From NCBI RefSeq assembly GCF_004214935.1, contig NZ_SFCC01000009.1, positions 124,001 through 188,000 on the forward strand: a stretch of 64,000 bases of DNA, written 5' to 3'. The DNA is from Amycolatopsis suaedae (GTDB taxonomy: Bacteria > Actinomycetota > Actinomycetes > Mycobacteriales > Pseudonocardiaceae). The first letter of the stretch is position 1. Every line of letters starts with the position of its first letter. A program made the translations under genes and the position numbers. A model generated the notes under the pieces. The model saw nothing but the letters and a program-made list of their open reading frames with translations, had not been told where the DNA came from and ran no database searches. Below are positions 1-7,097 of this stretch, one piece after another.

Positions 1-2
1 AG

Positions 3-587
3 GGCGTGACGAACCTGATCCTGCCCGCCGTCATCCGCAGGCTGCTGGACGAGCACCCCGGCTGTGACATCAGGCTGTCCGAAGTGGACCCGGGAGATCC
101 CCGCATCGGCAATCTCGACCTGCTGTTCCACGACGGCCCGGTCGACGGCGACACCGAGCACGTCACGCTGTTCGACGAGCAGTACCTGCTGGTGACGGGT
201 GCGGGAGCGTTCCCGGACGGCCCGGTCCGGGTGCGGCTGCTCGACGACGCCCCGATGGTGGCCTGGCCGTCCACCCCGCACCAGCGCTGGCTGGAGCGCG
301 CGCTCGCCCGCGCCGGAGCGCAGCCCCGGTTCGTGTTCCGCACGACGGGCCACGAGACCATCCTGTCGATGGTGCGGGCCGGGATCGGCTGGGCGGTGCT
401 GCCCTGGCTGGCGCTGCACGGCGCCGGCGCCTGGTCCGACGACCAGCTCGGCATCCACCCGCTGAAACCGGCGCCGTCGCGGGAGCTGTCCCTGCACTGG
501 CCTGCCGGGCGCACCGAGTCCCCGCTCGCGGTCCGGACGCGGGAGATCGCCGTCGACGTGGCCGGCGAACTCGCCGAGCGGATGTAG
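3..587 (+). CDS. LysR-family regulator, C-terminal part (5' end outside window)
   Basis: The reading frame is open from the first bases, so the gene starts upstream and only about 194 C-terminal residues are present. They read as the effector-binding (periplasmic-binding-protein-like) half of a LysR-type regulator: an early LxxxHP segment (RRLLDEHPGC), a middle 'LVTGAGAF' strand, then 'GHETILSMVRAGIGWAVLPWLAL', the usual conserved stretch lining the ligand pocket, here given only in outline. The HTH would lie before base 1. The target genes cannot be judged from here. It ends 3 bp before the convergent histidine kinase gene stop, so it is not part of the van operon. Confidence 0.8.
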   Translation, partial: GVTNLILPAVIRRLLDEHPGCDIRLSEVDPGDPRIGNLDLLFHDGPVDGDTEHVTLFDEQYLLVTGAGAFPDGPVRVRLLDDAPMVAWPSTPHQRWLERALARAGAQPRFVFRTTGHETILSMVRAGIGWAVLPWLALHGAGAWSDDQLGIHPLKPAPSRELSLHWPAGRTESPLAVRTREIAVDVAGELAERM

Positions 588-590
588 CCG

Positions 591-1658
591 TCAGGGCGCG
601 GCGGGCAGCCGCACCGTGACCCGGAGCCCGCCATCGGGGCGGGGGCTGAGGCTGAGCTTCCCGTCGTGTGCCTGGGTGAGGCTCCTGACGATCGCCAGGC
701 CGAGCCCGACCCCGCTGTGGCCGGCACGGATGCGTTCGGCGCCGCGCCGGAACGGCTCGGCGAGCGTGGCCACCAGCCGCGGGGACAGCGGTTCGCCGGT
801 GTTCTCGACGGTCAGCAGCACCGTGTCCGGCTCGGCACCGGTCGTCACCCACACCGTGCCCCGCTCTGCGACATTGTGGACGATCGCGTTGTGCACGAGG
901 TTCGTCGTGAGCTGCAGCAGCAGCGCGGGGGAGCCGAGGGCGGGGGCCAGGTCGCCGGACGTTTCGATGGTGACGCCCCGTTTCTCCGCGAGGGGAAGCA
1001 GCGTCTCGGTCGCCTCCTCCGCGATGAGCGACAGATCCACGCGTTCGGTGGTGAACGACCGCTGGTCGGCGCGGCTGAGCAGCAGCAGTGCCTCGGTGAG
1101 CTCGATCGCGCGGGTGTTGACGGTGTGCAGGCGTTCGACGAGCTCGCCGGGGTCGCCGGCCGGATCGTTGCGGGACGCCTCCAGCAGCGTCTGCGAGATG
1201 GCGAGCGGGGTACGCAGTTCGTGGGAGGCGTTGGCCGCGAACCGCCGCTGTTCGGCGACGTGGGCTTCGAGCTGGGCCAGCATGGTGTCGAAGGCGTCGG
1301 CGAGTTCGCGGAACTCGTCGTTGTTGCCCCCCAACCGGATCCGGTGGGAGAGCGACCCGCCCGCGGCCAGGCGGGTCGCCTCGGTGATGCGGGTCAGCGG
1401 AGCGAGCATGCGCCCGGCGAGAATCCAGCCGCCCAGCAGGCCGAACACCAGCACGATCAGCAGCACCACACCCGCGGCGGGCGCGAAGGCGCGGAAGAGG
1501 TCGGAACCCGACGGCGAGATGATCACCTGGCCGGGCATGGACTCCCGGCTCAGATCCTGGTAGTTCAGCAGGAACATCCCGACGGCCGCGAGCAGCAGCA
1601 CCCCCGCGAGCGTGACGAAACTGGCGTAGCTGAGGGTGAGCTGCAGGCGGACGCTCAT
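591..1658 (-). CDS. vanS: VanS-like sensor histidine kinase
   Basis: A 355-residue membrane sensor kinase, partner of the response regulator just upstream (10-nt gap). TM1 is about residues 10-32 and TM2 about 60-82, with only a short extracytoplasmic loop between them. A HAMP linker follows (about 83-135), then the HisKA box NASHELRTPL with phospho-acceptor His146, and a HATPase with an N box (NLVHNAIVHN) and G boxes (SGVGLGLAIV). The short sensor loop resembles actinomycete VanS proteins, which detect glycopeptide or its effect on the wall. The VanS call rests mainly on linkage to vanYHAX across the divergent promoter. I chose the ATG at 1656-1658 because it begins just before TM1; longer in-frame readings run into vanR. 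It could be an ordinary envelope-stress kinase. Confidence 0.75.
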   Translation of the reverse strand: MSVRLQLTLSYASFVTLAGVLLLAAVGMFLLNYQDLSRESMPGQVIISPSGSDLFRAFAPAAGVVLLIVLVFGLLGGWILAGRMLAPLTRITEATRLAAGGSLSHRIRLGGNNDEFRELADAFDTMLAQLEAHVAEQRRFAANASHELRTPLAISQTLLEASRNDPAGDPGELVERLHTVNTRAIELTEALLLLSRADQRSFTTERVDLSLIAEEATETLLPLAEKRGVTIETSGDLAPALGSPALLLQLTTNLVHNAIVHNVAERGTVWVTTGAEPDTVLLTVENTGEPLSPRLVATLAEPFRRGAERIRAGHSGVGLGLAIVRSLTQAHDGKLSLSPRPDGGLRVTVRLPAAP

Positions 1659-1668
1659 CCCCCGCTGC

Positions 1669-2343
1669 CTATCCACGGCCCGCGCCCTCGTCGATGCGGT
1701 AGCCGGAGCCGGGGACCGTGGCGATGAGCCACGGTTCGCCGAGCCGTTTGCGTAGCGCCGAGACGGTGATCCGCACGGCGTTGGTGAACGGGTCGGCGTT
1801 CTCGTCCCAGGCCCGTTCCAGGAGTTCCTCGGCGCTGACGACGCCGCCCTCGGCGGCGACCAGCACTTCGAGCACGGCGAACTGTTTCCTGGTGAGCGCC
1901 ACGTAGCGGCCGTCGCGGTAGACCTCGCGGCGGAACGGATCCAGCCGCAGCCCGGCGATCTCCCGCACCGGCGGCCTGCTGTGGGCCCGCCTGCGGTCGA
2001 GCGCCCTGAGCCTGAGCACCAGCTCACGCAGCTCGAACGGTTTGGTGAGGTAGTCGTCGGCACCGAGTTCGAACCCGGACGCCTTGTCGTCCAGCCGGTC
2101 GGCGGCGGTGAGCATGAGGATGGGCAGTCCGCTGCCGGAGGCGACGATGCGCTTGGCGACCTCGTCACCGGTCGGGCCGGGAATGTCGCGGTCCAGTACC
2201 GCGATGTCGTAGGCGTTGAGGTCCAGCAGCCGCAGCGCGGTGTCGCCGTCACCGGCGATGTCGGCGGCGATCGCCTCGAGCCGCAGGCCATCGCGGATGG
2301 CTTCCGCCAGATACGGCTCGTCCTCCACGATCAGCACACGCAT
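1669..2343 (-). CDS. vanR: VanR-like OmpR-family response regulator
   Basis: A 224-residue OmpR/PhoB-type regulator. The receiver domain (1-120) has the acidic pair E7/D8, phospho-acceptor Asp51 (VLDRDIPG), Thr79 and Lys101 (LTKPF). The C-terminal winged helix (about 130-220) ends with the typical VPGSGYRI hairpin. It is cotranscribed with the kinase and divergent from vanY, so it most likely activates vanYHAX and its own operon from the 90-bp shared promoter. No Shine-Dalgarno sequence is visible. A TAGCAT sequence lies a short distance upstream of the ATG, so a leaderless transcript is plausible (inference). Confidence 0.85.
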   Translation of the reverse strand: MRVLIVEDEPYLAEAIRDGLRLEAIAADIAGDGDTALRLLDLNAYDIAVLDRDIPGPTGDEVAKRIVASGSGLPILMLTAADRLDDKASGFELGADDYLTKPFELRELVLRLRALDRRRAHSRPPVREIAGLRLDPFRREVYRDGRYVALTRKQFAVLEVLVAAEGGVVSAEELLERAWDENADPFTNAVRITVSALRKRLGEPWLIATVPGSGYRIDEGAGRG

Positions 2344-2433
2344 AGGTTAACGATGCTACCGGCCGGGACATATCGCCGGCATATCGAAAACCGGATACGC
2401 CCTGGCAACGCCGGACTGCCTTCACTGTGCGGC
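2344..2433. promoter_or_regulatory. vanR/vanY divergent promoter with 11-bp-spaced direct repeat
   Basis: This 90-bp gap separates the divergent vanR and vanY starts. It contains CATATCG twice, at 2369-2375 and 2380-2386, so the repeats are exactly 11 bp apart, one helical turn. That is the usual arrangement of an OmpR-family response-regulator operator. The repeats are centred about 35 bp from the vanR start and 55 bp from the vanY start, so one site could serve both. VanR binding is inferred, not shown. Confidence 0.55.
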
Positions 2434-2979
2434 ATGGGGACACTCTTCGCCAGCCCGCGAGTCGTCGTCTCGGCGGTCGCCAAGGCATTCGGATACCGGC
2501 TGGTCCGCATCAGGCACCGGGGTGCGCTCGATGAGGCACACGGTGCCGTTCCGGAGGGCACGACCGTCTTCGACGACGCGGTTCCGGGCGTGGCCAGGCT
2601 CGATCCGGCGTTGCTCGGCGCACTGCGCGAGGCGGCGGCCGACGCCGCGAAGGACGGCGTCGAGTTCTTCGTCAACAGCGGCTGGCGGTCCCCCGAGCAC
2701 CAGGAACAACTCCTCCGTGAGGCGATCGGGAAGTACGGCTCGGCGGAGGCGGCCGCCCGCTGGGTGGCCACCCCCGGCCGGTCGGCGCACGTGTCCGGGC
2801 ACGCGGTCGACATCGGCCCGCCGGAAGCGGCGGCCTGGCTGTCCGAGCACGGCGCCGCGTACGGGCTGTGCCAGATCTACCGCAACGAACCCTGGCACTA
2901 CGAGCTGCGGCCCGAAGCCGTCCACGGCGGTTGCCCGCCCATGTACGCCGACCCCTCCCAGGATCCGAGGATGCAGTGA
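2434..2979 (+). CDS. vanY: VanY-type D,D-carboxypeptidase (peptidase M15B)
   Basis: Removes the terminal D-Ala from pentapeptide precursors, lowering the glycopeptide target. The 181-residue product has the M15B signature: NSGWRSPEHQ (residues 81-90, substrate-binding Arg), SAHVSGHAVD with zinc ligands His119 and Asp126, and NEPWHYEL with catalytic Glu152 and zinc ligand His155. There is no clear signal peptide or TM helix, unlike enterococcal VanY, so it may act in the cytoplasm or leave by another route. The ATG at 2434 is the first sensible start after the divergent promoter; an upstream in-frame extension would run antisense through vanR. It overlaps vanH by 4 bases (GTGA), heading a four-gene operon. 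Confidence 0.9.
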   Translation: MGTLFASPRVVVSAVAKAFGYRLVRIRHRGALDEAHGAVPEGTTVFDDAVPGVARLDPALLGALREAAADAAKDGVEFFVNSGWRSPEHQEQLLREAIGKYGSAEAAARWVATPGRSAHVSGHAVDIGPPEAAAWLSEHGAAYGLCQIYRNEPWHYELRPEAVHGGCPPMYADPSQDPRMQ

Positions 2980-3956
2980 CCAGCGAGCGAACGGGAATCA
3001 CAGTCTACGGTTGCGGACCGGACGAGGCCGTCCTGTTCCGGGAGCTGGCGTCGCGTGCCGGGATCGCGCTGACGATCACGGAGGAGGCGGTCGGCGAGGC
3101 CAACGCCGGGCTGGCCGCCGGGAACCGCTGCGTCAGCGTCAGCCACCGGACCCCGGTCACCGGCGCCGTTCTCGACGCGCTCGGGCAGGCCGGCGTGCGG
3201 TACCTGTCCACCAGGAGCATCGGGTGCAACCACATCGATCTGGGCGCTGCCGAGCGGGCCGGGATCACGGTCGGCAACGTCACCTACTCGCCGGACAGCG
3301 TGGCCGACTACACGCTGATGCTGATGCTGATGGCGGTGCGGGACGCGAAGTCGGTCATCCGGCGGACGGACGCGCACGACTACCGGCTGAACGAGGTACG
3401 CGGGAAGGAACTGCGTGACCTGACCGTCGGCGTGGTCGGAACGGGACGGATCGGCGAGGCGGTCATGGACCGGCTGCGTGGCTTCGGCTGCCGGATCCTG
3501 GCCTACGACACCCGGCCGAGGGACGCGTTCGACTACGTGTCGCTGGACGAGCTGTTGCGGTGCAGCGACATCGTCACCCTCCACACGCCACTCAACGAGG
3601 ACACCTACCACCTGCTCGACCGCACGCGGATCGGGCGGATGAAACGTGGTGCGTTCATCGTCAACACCGGCCGCGGCCCGCTGCTGGACACCGAGGCGCT
3701 GGTGTCCGCTTTGGAGAGTGGGGCGCTGGGCGGTGCGGCGCTGGACGTGGTGGAGGGCGAGGAGGGCGTCTTCTACGCCGACCGCCGTGGCATGCCGATC
3801 ACCAGCAAGCCGTTGCTGCGCCTGCAGGAGCTGCCGAACGCGGTGATCAGCCCGCACACCGCCTACTACACCGACCGCGCACTGCGCGACACGGTCGAGA
3901 ACTCCATCGTCAACTGTCTGAAATTCGAAAGCAGGAAGGCCGCATGGGCAGGTTGA
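2976..3956 (+). CDS. vanH: VanH D-lactate dehydrogenase
   Basis: Reduces pyruvate to D-lactate for the D-Ala-D-Lac ligase encoded next. It is a 326-residue D-2-hydroxyacid dehydrogenase. The Rossmann dinucleotide motif GTGRIG is at 155-160. Catalytic Arg is at 233 (NTGRGP), the acidic partner is near 262 (DVVEGEEG) and catalytic His is at 294 (SPHTAYYT). The sequence SIGCNHIDL is typical of the VanH/D-LDH branch. The start is a GTG inside the end of vanY, preceded by CGAGG. It overlaps the ligase by 13 bases, which points to coupled translation. Confidence 0.95.
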   Translation: MTSERTGITVYGCGPDEAVLFRELASRAGIALTITEEAVGEANAGLAAGNRCVSVSHRTPVTGAVLDALGQAGVRYLSTRSIGCNHIDLGAAERAGITVGNVTYSPDSVADYTLMLMLMAVRDAKSVIRRTDAHDYRLNEVRGKELRDLTVGVVGTGRIGEAVMDRLRGFGCRILAYDTRPRDAFDYVSLDELLRCSDIVTLHTPLNEDTYHLLDRTRIGRMKRGAFIVNTGRGPLLDTEALVSALESGALGGAALDVVEGEEGVFYADRRGMPITSKPLLRLQELPNAVISPHTAYYTDRALRDTVENSIVNCLKFESRKAAWAG

Positions 3957-4984
3957 GAATAGGGATCATCTTCGGCGGACGTTCCGAGGAACATCCGATC
4001 TCCGTCAAATCCGCGCAGGAGGTCGCCAGGAACCTCGACGAGGCCAAGTACGAACCGGTCTACATCGGGATCACCCAGGACGGCACCTGGCGGCTGTGTG
4101 ACGGCCCCGGCCCCGGCTGGGAGAACGGAACCAGCCGTCCCGTCGTGCTCTCGCCGGACAGCAGCGTCAACGGCCTGCTGGTGCTGGACGAGGGCAAGTA
4201 CGAGACGATCGGCCTGGACCTGGTGCTTCCCGTCCTGCACGGCAAGCTCGGTGAGGACGGGGCGATGCAGGGGCTGCTGGAGCTGTCCGGCATCCCCTAC
4301 GCGGGCTGTGACATCCAGAGTTCCGCGTTGTGCATGGACAAGTCGCTCGCCTACCTCGTCGCCAGGAGCGCGGGAATCGCCACGCCGGACTTCTGGACGG
4401 TCACCGCGGGCGAGGACGTCGACCCCGGCCGGTTCAGCTATCCCGTCTTCGTCAAGCCGGCCCGTTCGGGTTCGTCGTTCGGGGTCAGCAAGGTGCGGCG
4501 GCCCGAGGACCTGCCCGCCGCGGTGGCCGCCGCCGCGCGGTACGACTCGAAGGTGCTGATCGAGCAGGCCGTCGCGGGCAGCGAGGTGGGCTGCGCGATC
4601 CTGGGCAACGGCACGGACCTGATCGCCGGCGAGGTGGACCAGATCAGCCTGTCCCACGGGTTCTTCCGCATCCACCAGGAGGACCAGCCCGAGCAGGGTT
4701 CGGACAACTCGACGGTGGCCGTTCCCGCCGACATCCCGCCCGCGTCGCGCCTGCTCGTGCAGGAGACCGCGAAGGCGGTGTACCTCGCCCTGGGCTGCCG
4801 GGGCCTGTCCCGGGTCGACCTGTTCCTGACCGAGGACGGCAGCGTCGTGCTCAACGAGGTCAACACGTTCCCCGGTATGACCTCCTACAGCCGCTACCCG
4901 CGGATGATGGCGGTGGCGGGCCTGTCGTTCGCCGAGGTGCTCGACCGGGTGGTGTCGTTGACGCTGGCGGGGTCGCGGCGATGA
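3944..4984 (+). CDS. vanA: D-alanine--(R)-lactate ligase (VanA-type)
   Basis: An ATP-grasp ligase joining D-Ala to D-lactate, so that precursors end in D-Ala-D-Lac and no longer bind glycopeptides well. At 346 residues it is close to VanA (343) and very similar along its length: FGGRSEEHPIS at the N-terminus, CDIQSSALCMDKSL, VFVKPARSGSSFGV, and NEVNTFPGMTSYSRYP near the end. The omega-loop reads FRIHQE with His at 244, the residue that sets lactate over D-Ala selectivity in VanA. This marks it as a D-Lac rather than a housekeeping D-Ala:D-Ala ligase. It overlaps vanH by 13 bases and vanX by 4. An exact VanA versus actinomycete DdlN/VanM-type label needs a tree. Confidence 0.93.
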   Translation: MGRLRIGIIFGGRSEEHPISVKSAQEVARNLDEAKYEPVYIGITQDGTWRLCDGPGPGWENGTSRPVVLSPDSSVNGLLVLDEGKYETIGLDLVLPVLHGKLGEDGAMQGLLELSGIPYAGCDIQSSALCMDKSLAYLVARSAGIATPDFWTVTAGEDVDPGRFSYPVFVKPARSGSSFGVSKVRRPEDLPAAVAAAARYDSKVLIEQAVAGSEVGCAILGNGTDLIAGEVDQISLSHGFFRIHQEDQPEQGSDNSTVAVPADIPPASRLLVQETAKAVYLALGCRGLSRVDLFLTEDGSVVLNEVNTFPGMTSYSRYPRMMAVAGLSFAEVLDRVVSLTLAGSRR

Positions 4985-5610
4985 CTGACGACCTGGTGTT
5001 CGTCGACGAGTTCGTCCCCGGGATCCGGTGGGACGCCAAGTACGCCACCTGGGACAACTTCGTCGGCAAGCCGGTGGACGGGTACCTGGTGAACCGGATC
5101 GTCGGCACGAAGGCACTGTGCGTGGCGCTGGAGCGGGCCCAGCAGGAAGCCGCCTACCTGGGTTTCGGCCTGCTGCTCTGGGACGGCTACCGTCCGCAGC
5201 GCGCGGTGGACTGCTTCGTGCGCTGGTCGCGGCAGCCGGAGGACGGCAGGCGCAAACCGCGGCACTACCCGAACATCGACCGGGCCCGGATGTTCGACGA
5301 GGGGTACGTGGCGACGAGGTCGGGCCACAGCCGGGGCAGCGCCGTCGACCTGACGCTGTATCACCTGGCCACCGGGGAACTCGTCGCCATGGGCGGCGAC
5401 CACGACCTGATGGACTCGGTCTCGCACCACGGAGCCGAGGGGATCACCGAGGCCGAGGCGCGCAACCGGCAATATCTCCGGACGATCATGGAGGCCAGCG
5501 GCTTCAGCTCCTACGAATGCGAATGGTGGCACTACACGCTGACCGACGAACCCTATCCGGACACCTATTTCGACGTCCCCATCACCGGCGCCCACGGCCG
5601 TTCCGCCTGA
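4981..5610 (+). CDS. vanX: VanX D-Ala-D-Ala dipeptidase
   Basis: A zinc dipeptidase that destroys D-Ala-D-Ala so only D-Ala-D-Lac enters precursors. It has 209 residues (enterococcal VanX has 202) and the catalytic residues fall at the same numbers: Arg71 (DGYRP), zinc ligands His116 and Asp123 (SGHSRGSAVD), catalytic Glu181 and zinc ligand His184 (EWWHYT). There is no signal peptide, as expected for a cytoplasmic enzyme. The ATG overlaps the ligase stop (ATGA). It is the last gene of the operon, and strong palindromes follow within about 75 bp. Confidence 0.95.
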   Translation: MTDDLVFVDEFVPGIRWDAKYATWDNFVGKPVDGYLVNRIVGTKALCVALERAQQEAAYLGFGLLLWDGYRPQRAVDCFVRWSRQPEDGRRKPRHYPNIDRARMFDEGYVATRSGHSRGSAVDLTLYHLATGELVAMGGDHDLMDSVSHHGAEGITEAEARNRQYLRTIMEASGFSSYECEWWHYTLTDEPYPDTYFDVPITGAHGRSA

Positions 5611-5625
5611 CGGGCGGCTGAATGT

Positions 5626-5648
5626 GCCGTGAAGGGGGCCCTCACGGC
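5626..5648. repeat. Type-1 palindromic repeat (GCCGTGA...TCACGGC)
   Basis: A 23-bp inverted repeat with 7-bp arms GCCGTGA/TCACGGC around AGGGGGCCC, just after vanX. It is one copy of a family seen again at 5918, 19860, 20078 and, degenerate, at 57550. The following text (ATGAGACGCCAGGGCC, then CAAAGTCCGGG) is also shared with 57567-57600, so the repeat unit is longer than the hairpin. Confidence 0.75.
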
Positions 5649-5683
5649 ATGAGACGCCAGGGCCCCGGCAAAGTCCGGGCGCT

Positions 5684-5740
5684 GAACTCCCCCAATGTGG
5701 CATTGGGGGAGTTCAAGTTCCCCAATGCCACATTGGGGGA
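5684..5740. terminator. Double palindrome, probable terminator of the van operon
   Basis: GAACTCCCCCAATG (5684-5697) pairs perfectly with CATTGGGGGAGTTC (5701-5714) across a 3-nt TGG loop. A second palindrome follows at once (CCCCAATG, CCA, CATTGGGG, 5720-5738). The two can also pair with one another in alternative folds. There is no T-run, which is common for actinomycete intrinsic terminators. Position after vanX and before the convergent gene at 6194 suits a bidirectional terminator; a protein-binding or mobile palindrome is also possible. Confidence 0.55.
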
Positions 5741-5748
5741 GTTTGCTG

Positions 5749-5863
5749 GGTCTCTTTCGTGGTGGCTGCTGGGACGGGTGTGACTGGTGAGGCTGCCACC
5801 CCGGGACGGGAAGGTCGTGAAGGCCACCTTCATCACATGAGACGACAGAAACTCGGCCTTCAC
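5749..5863. repeat. Type-2 repeat with 5' 'TCTCtTTCGTGGTGG' leader
   Basis: GTGAAGGCC (5817-5825) and GGCCTTCAC (5855-5863) form an inverted repeat whose interior contains ATGAGACGACAGAAACTC. About 65 bp before it stands GGTCTCTTTCGTGGTGG. The same order, leader then GAAGGCCACCTTCA hairpin, recurs at 30028-30138 and 57814-57946, so this is one composite repeat of roughly 115-130 bp. Confidence 0.7.
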
Positions 5864-5917
5864 ACCGAACAACGGGCTATCCGCCCACGTGTCCGTGGCC
5901 AGCAGCACCGGGACAGT

Positions 5918-5970
5918 GCCGTGAAGGGGGCCCTCACGGCATGAGACGCCGTGAGAGCCCCCTTCACGGC
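5918..5970. repeat. Type-1 long hairpin (23-bp arms, ATGAGAC loop)
   Basis: Two 23-bp type-1 palindromes (5918-5940 and 5948-5970) face each other across the 7-nt loop ATGAGAC. Because each arm is itself palindromic, the 53-bp unit can fold as one long hairpin or as two short ones. A near-identical unit is at 20078-20130 with loop ATCAGAC. Confidence 0.8.
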
Positions 5971-6023
5971 ATCGTGCCCGGCACGCTCGCACGACCGGCC
6001 CGTTCAGTCGCGCGAGGCTGGCG

Positions 6024-6110
6024 GGAACGGTCGACTCGCGGGTCCGGAACGGTCGACTCGCGGGCCGGGAACGTACAACTCGCGCCTCAGAACGTACGAC
6101 TCGCGCGAAC
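6024..6110. repeat. Four-unit tandem repeat, 22-bp period
   Basis: Units start at 6024, 6046, 6068 and about 6090, each of the form GGAACGnnCnACTCGCG plus a short variable tail. The first two are nearly identical and the third and fourth diverge. An inverted version (GCGAGTTCTGC) follows at about 6154-6175. The unit core resembles the GGAACGGAGAACTCGCG of the long repeats at 19901 and 57607. No coding sense was found. Confidence 0.65.
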
Positions 6111-6193
6111 GGCTCGTTCACGCGGGCAAATCGTGAGTTCTGCACTCGCGCCCGCGAGTTCTGCGCTCGGGGCCACCCACCTCACGCCGCCGC

Positions 6194-6751
6194 TCACGGC
6201 ATCGGGGAGACCAGGCTCGTCGCGCTGAGCGTCAGCGAGTAGGGCGCGTCGAGGCGGATCTCGTCGTCGCCGGTGCCCTCGGCGACCAGCCGGTAGGCGT
6301 CACCGTCGAGCCGGAAGCAGCTCAGCGAGGGCACCCGCGGGTCGATGACCCAGTAGTACGGGCAGCCCGCGGCGGCCAGCCGGGCGGGCTTGAGGTAGCG
6401 GTCGATCCGCTCGCTGGACGGCGAGACCACCTCGACCGCCAGGACCGGGGTGCCTTCGAGAGCGCGCTCGGTGAAGTTGTCCCGCCTGCCGACGACCACG
6501 TCGGGGATGAGCACCGTGTGCTCGTCGAGCACCACGTCGACCGGAGCAGGCAGCACTTCGCAGTCCTCCGGGCAGAGCGGGGTGAGCGCGGCGAGAACGC
6601 GTGCGACCACCCGCTGGTGCAGTGGGCGCGGCGACGGGCTCACTAGAAGTGTCCCGTCGACCAGTTCGTAACGGTGACGTTCATCGGTGATCAACTCCAG
6701 GTCCCGGCGGCTCAGCCGTTCTCCGTGCGCGAATGTCGGGACTGTTTCCAT
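6194..6751 (-). CDS. Uma2/DUF820-family PD-(D/E)XK nuclease-like protein
   Basis: A 185-residue protein of the widespread Uma2 (DUF820) family, which has a restriction-endonuclease-like fold and no settled function. The catalytic set appears intact: Asp84 (LIPDVVV), Glu107 (LAVEVVSPSS) and Lys121 (RYLKPARL), followed by YYWVIDP, the usual end of the core. An early ELVDGTLLVSP matches the family's N-terminal strand. The ATG at 6751 has a GTGAGGG ribosome site; a slightly longer reading lacks one. It is divergent from the DUF6119 gene across 346 bp. Families of this type are often numerous in actinomycetes, so a specific role cannot be assigned. Confidence 0.85.
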   Translation of the reverse strand: METVPTFAHGERLSRRDLELITDERHRYELVDGTLLVSPSPRPLHQRVVARVLAALTPLCPEDCEVLPAPVDVVLDEHTVLIPDVVVGRRDNFTERALEGTPVLAVEVVSPSSERIDRYLKPARLAAAGCPYYWVIDPRVPSLSCFRLDGDAYRLVAEGTGDDEIRLDAPYSLTLSATSLVSPMP

Positions 6752-7097
6752 GTTGCCCTCACGCTGCTCGGACCGGAATCGACTACGCAAGGGTAGTCGG
6801 CTGCGGCGCGCAGCGCGATCCCGGGTTCCGGCGTGTCGCTGCTCGACCGGCCTATTGAGATGAATGGAATCTTGTGCGCGAGTTCACCGAGCGCGCCGGG
6901 ATTTCCGGCGCGGCACCCGGATGGCCTAGAGTGGAGTACGGAAATACGTCCGATCGGGTGCCCGTCGACGACCGTTACACAATTCGCCGATCCACCACTA
7001 ACAGGTGGCCAACGTGAAACTAAGGCACAACCTCTCGGCTACCTGCCCGGCCAATTCTGATTATGGGTGATCACGCCGTCGAGCGAGTGGTGATGAA
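6752..7097. other. Divergent intergenic region, no gene seen
   Basis: 346 bp between the divergent Uma2 and DUF6119 genes. It is somewhat richer in A+T than its surroundings (for example TTACACAATTCG near 6975), as expected for promoters on both strands. A small hairpin CCACC/GGTGG lies at about 6992-7008. A short open frame at 6833-7060 has unconvincing composition and no ribosome site, so I do not call a gene. Confidence 0.5.

Noticed and set aside
591..2343. Glycopeptide biosynthesis genes beside van
   Set aside because: No NRPS module, P450 or glycosyltransferase typical of a glycopeptide cluster is in the window; the only NRPS-like gene is the Pls/PosA-type one at 13092.
1981..2433. An N-terminal extension of vanY
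   Set aside because: It would be antisense to vanR and pass through the divergent promoter. The ATG at 2434 starts the recognisable protein.
5684..5740. Origin or attachment site
   Set aside because: The double palindrome has no tRNA, integrase or replication gene near it. A terminator or repeat explains it better.
6024..6175. CRISPR-like array
   Set aside because: The units are contiguous 22-bp tandem repeats without spacers of constant size, and no cas genes are in the window.
6833..7060. A 75-codon reading in the 6752-7097 gap
   Set aside because: No ribosome site, composition unlike neighbours, no family resemblance.
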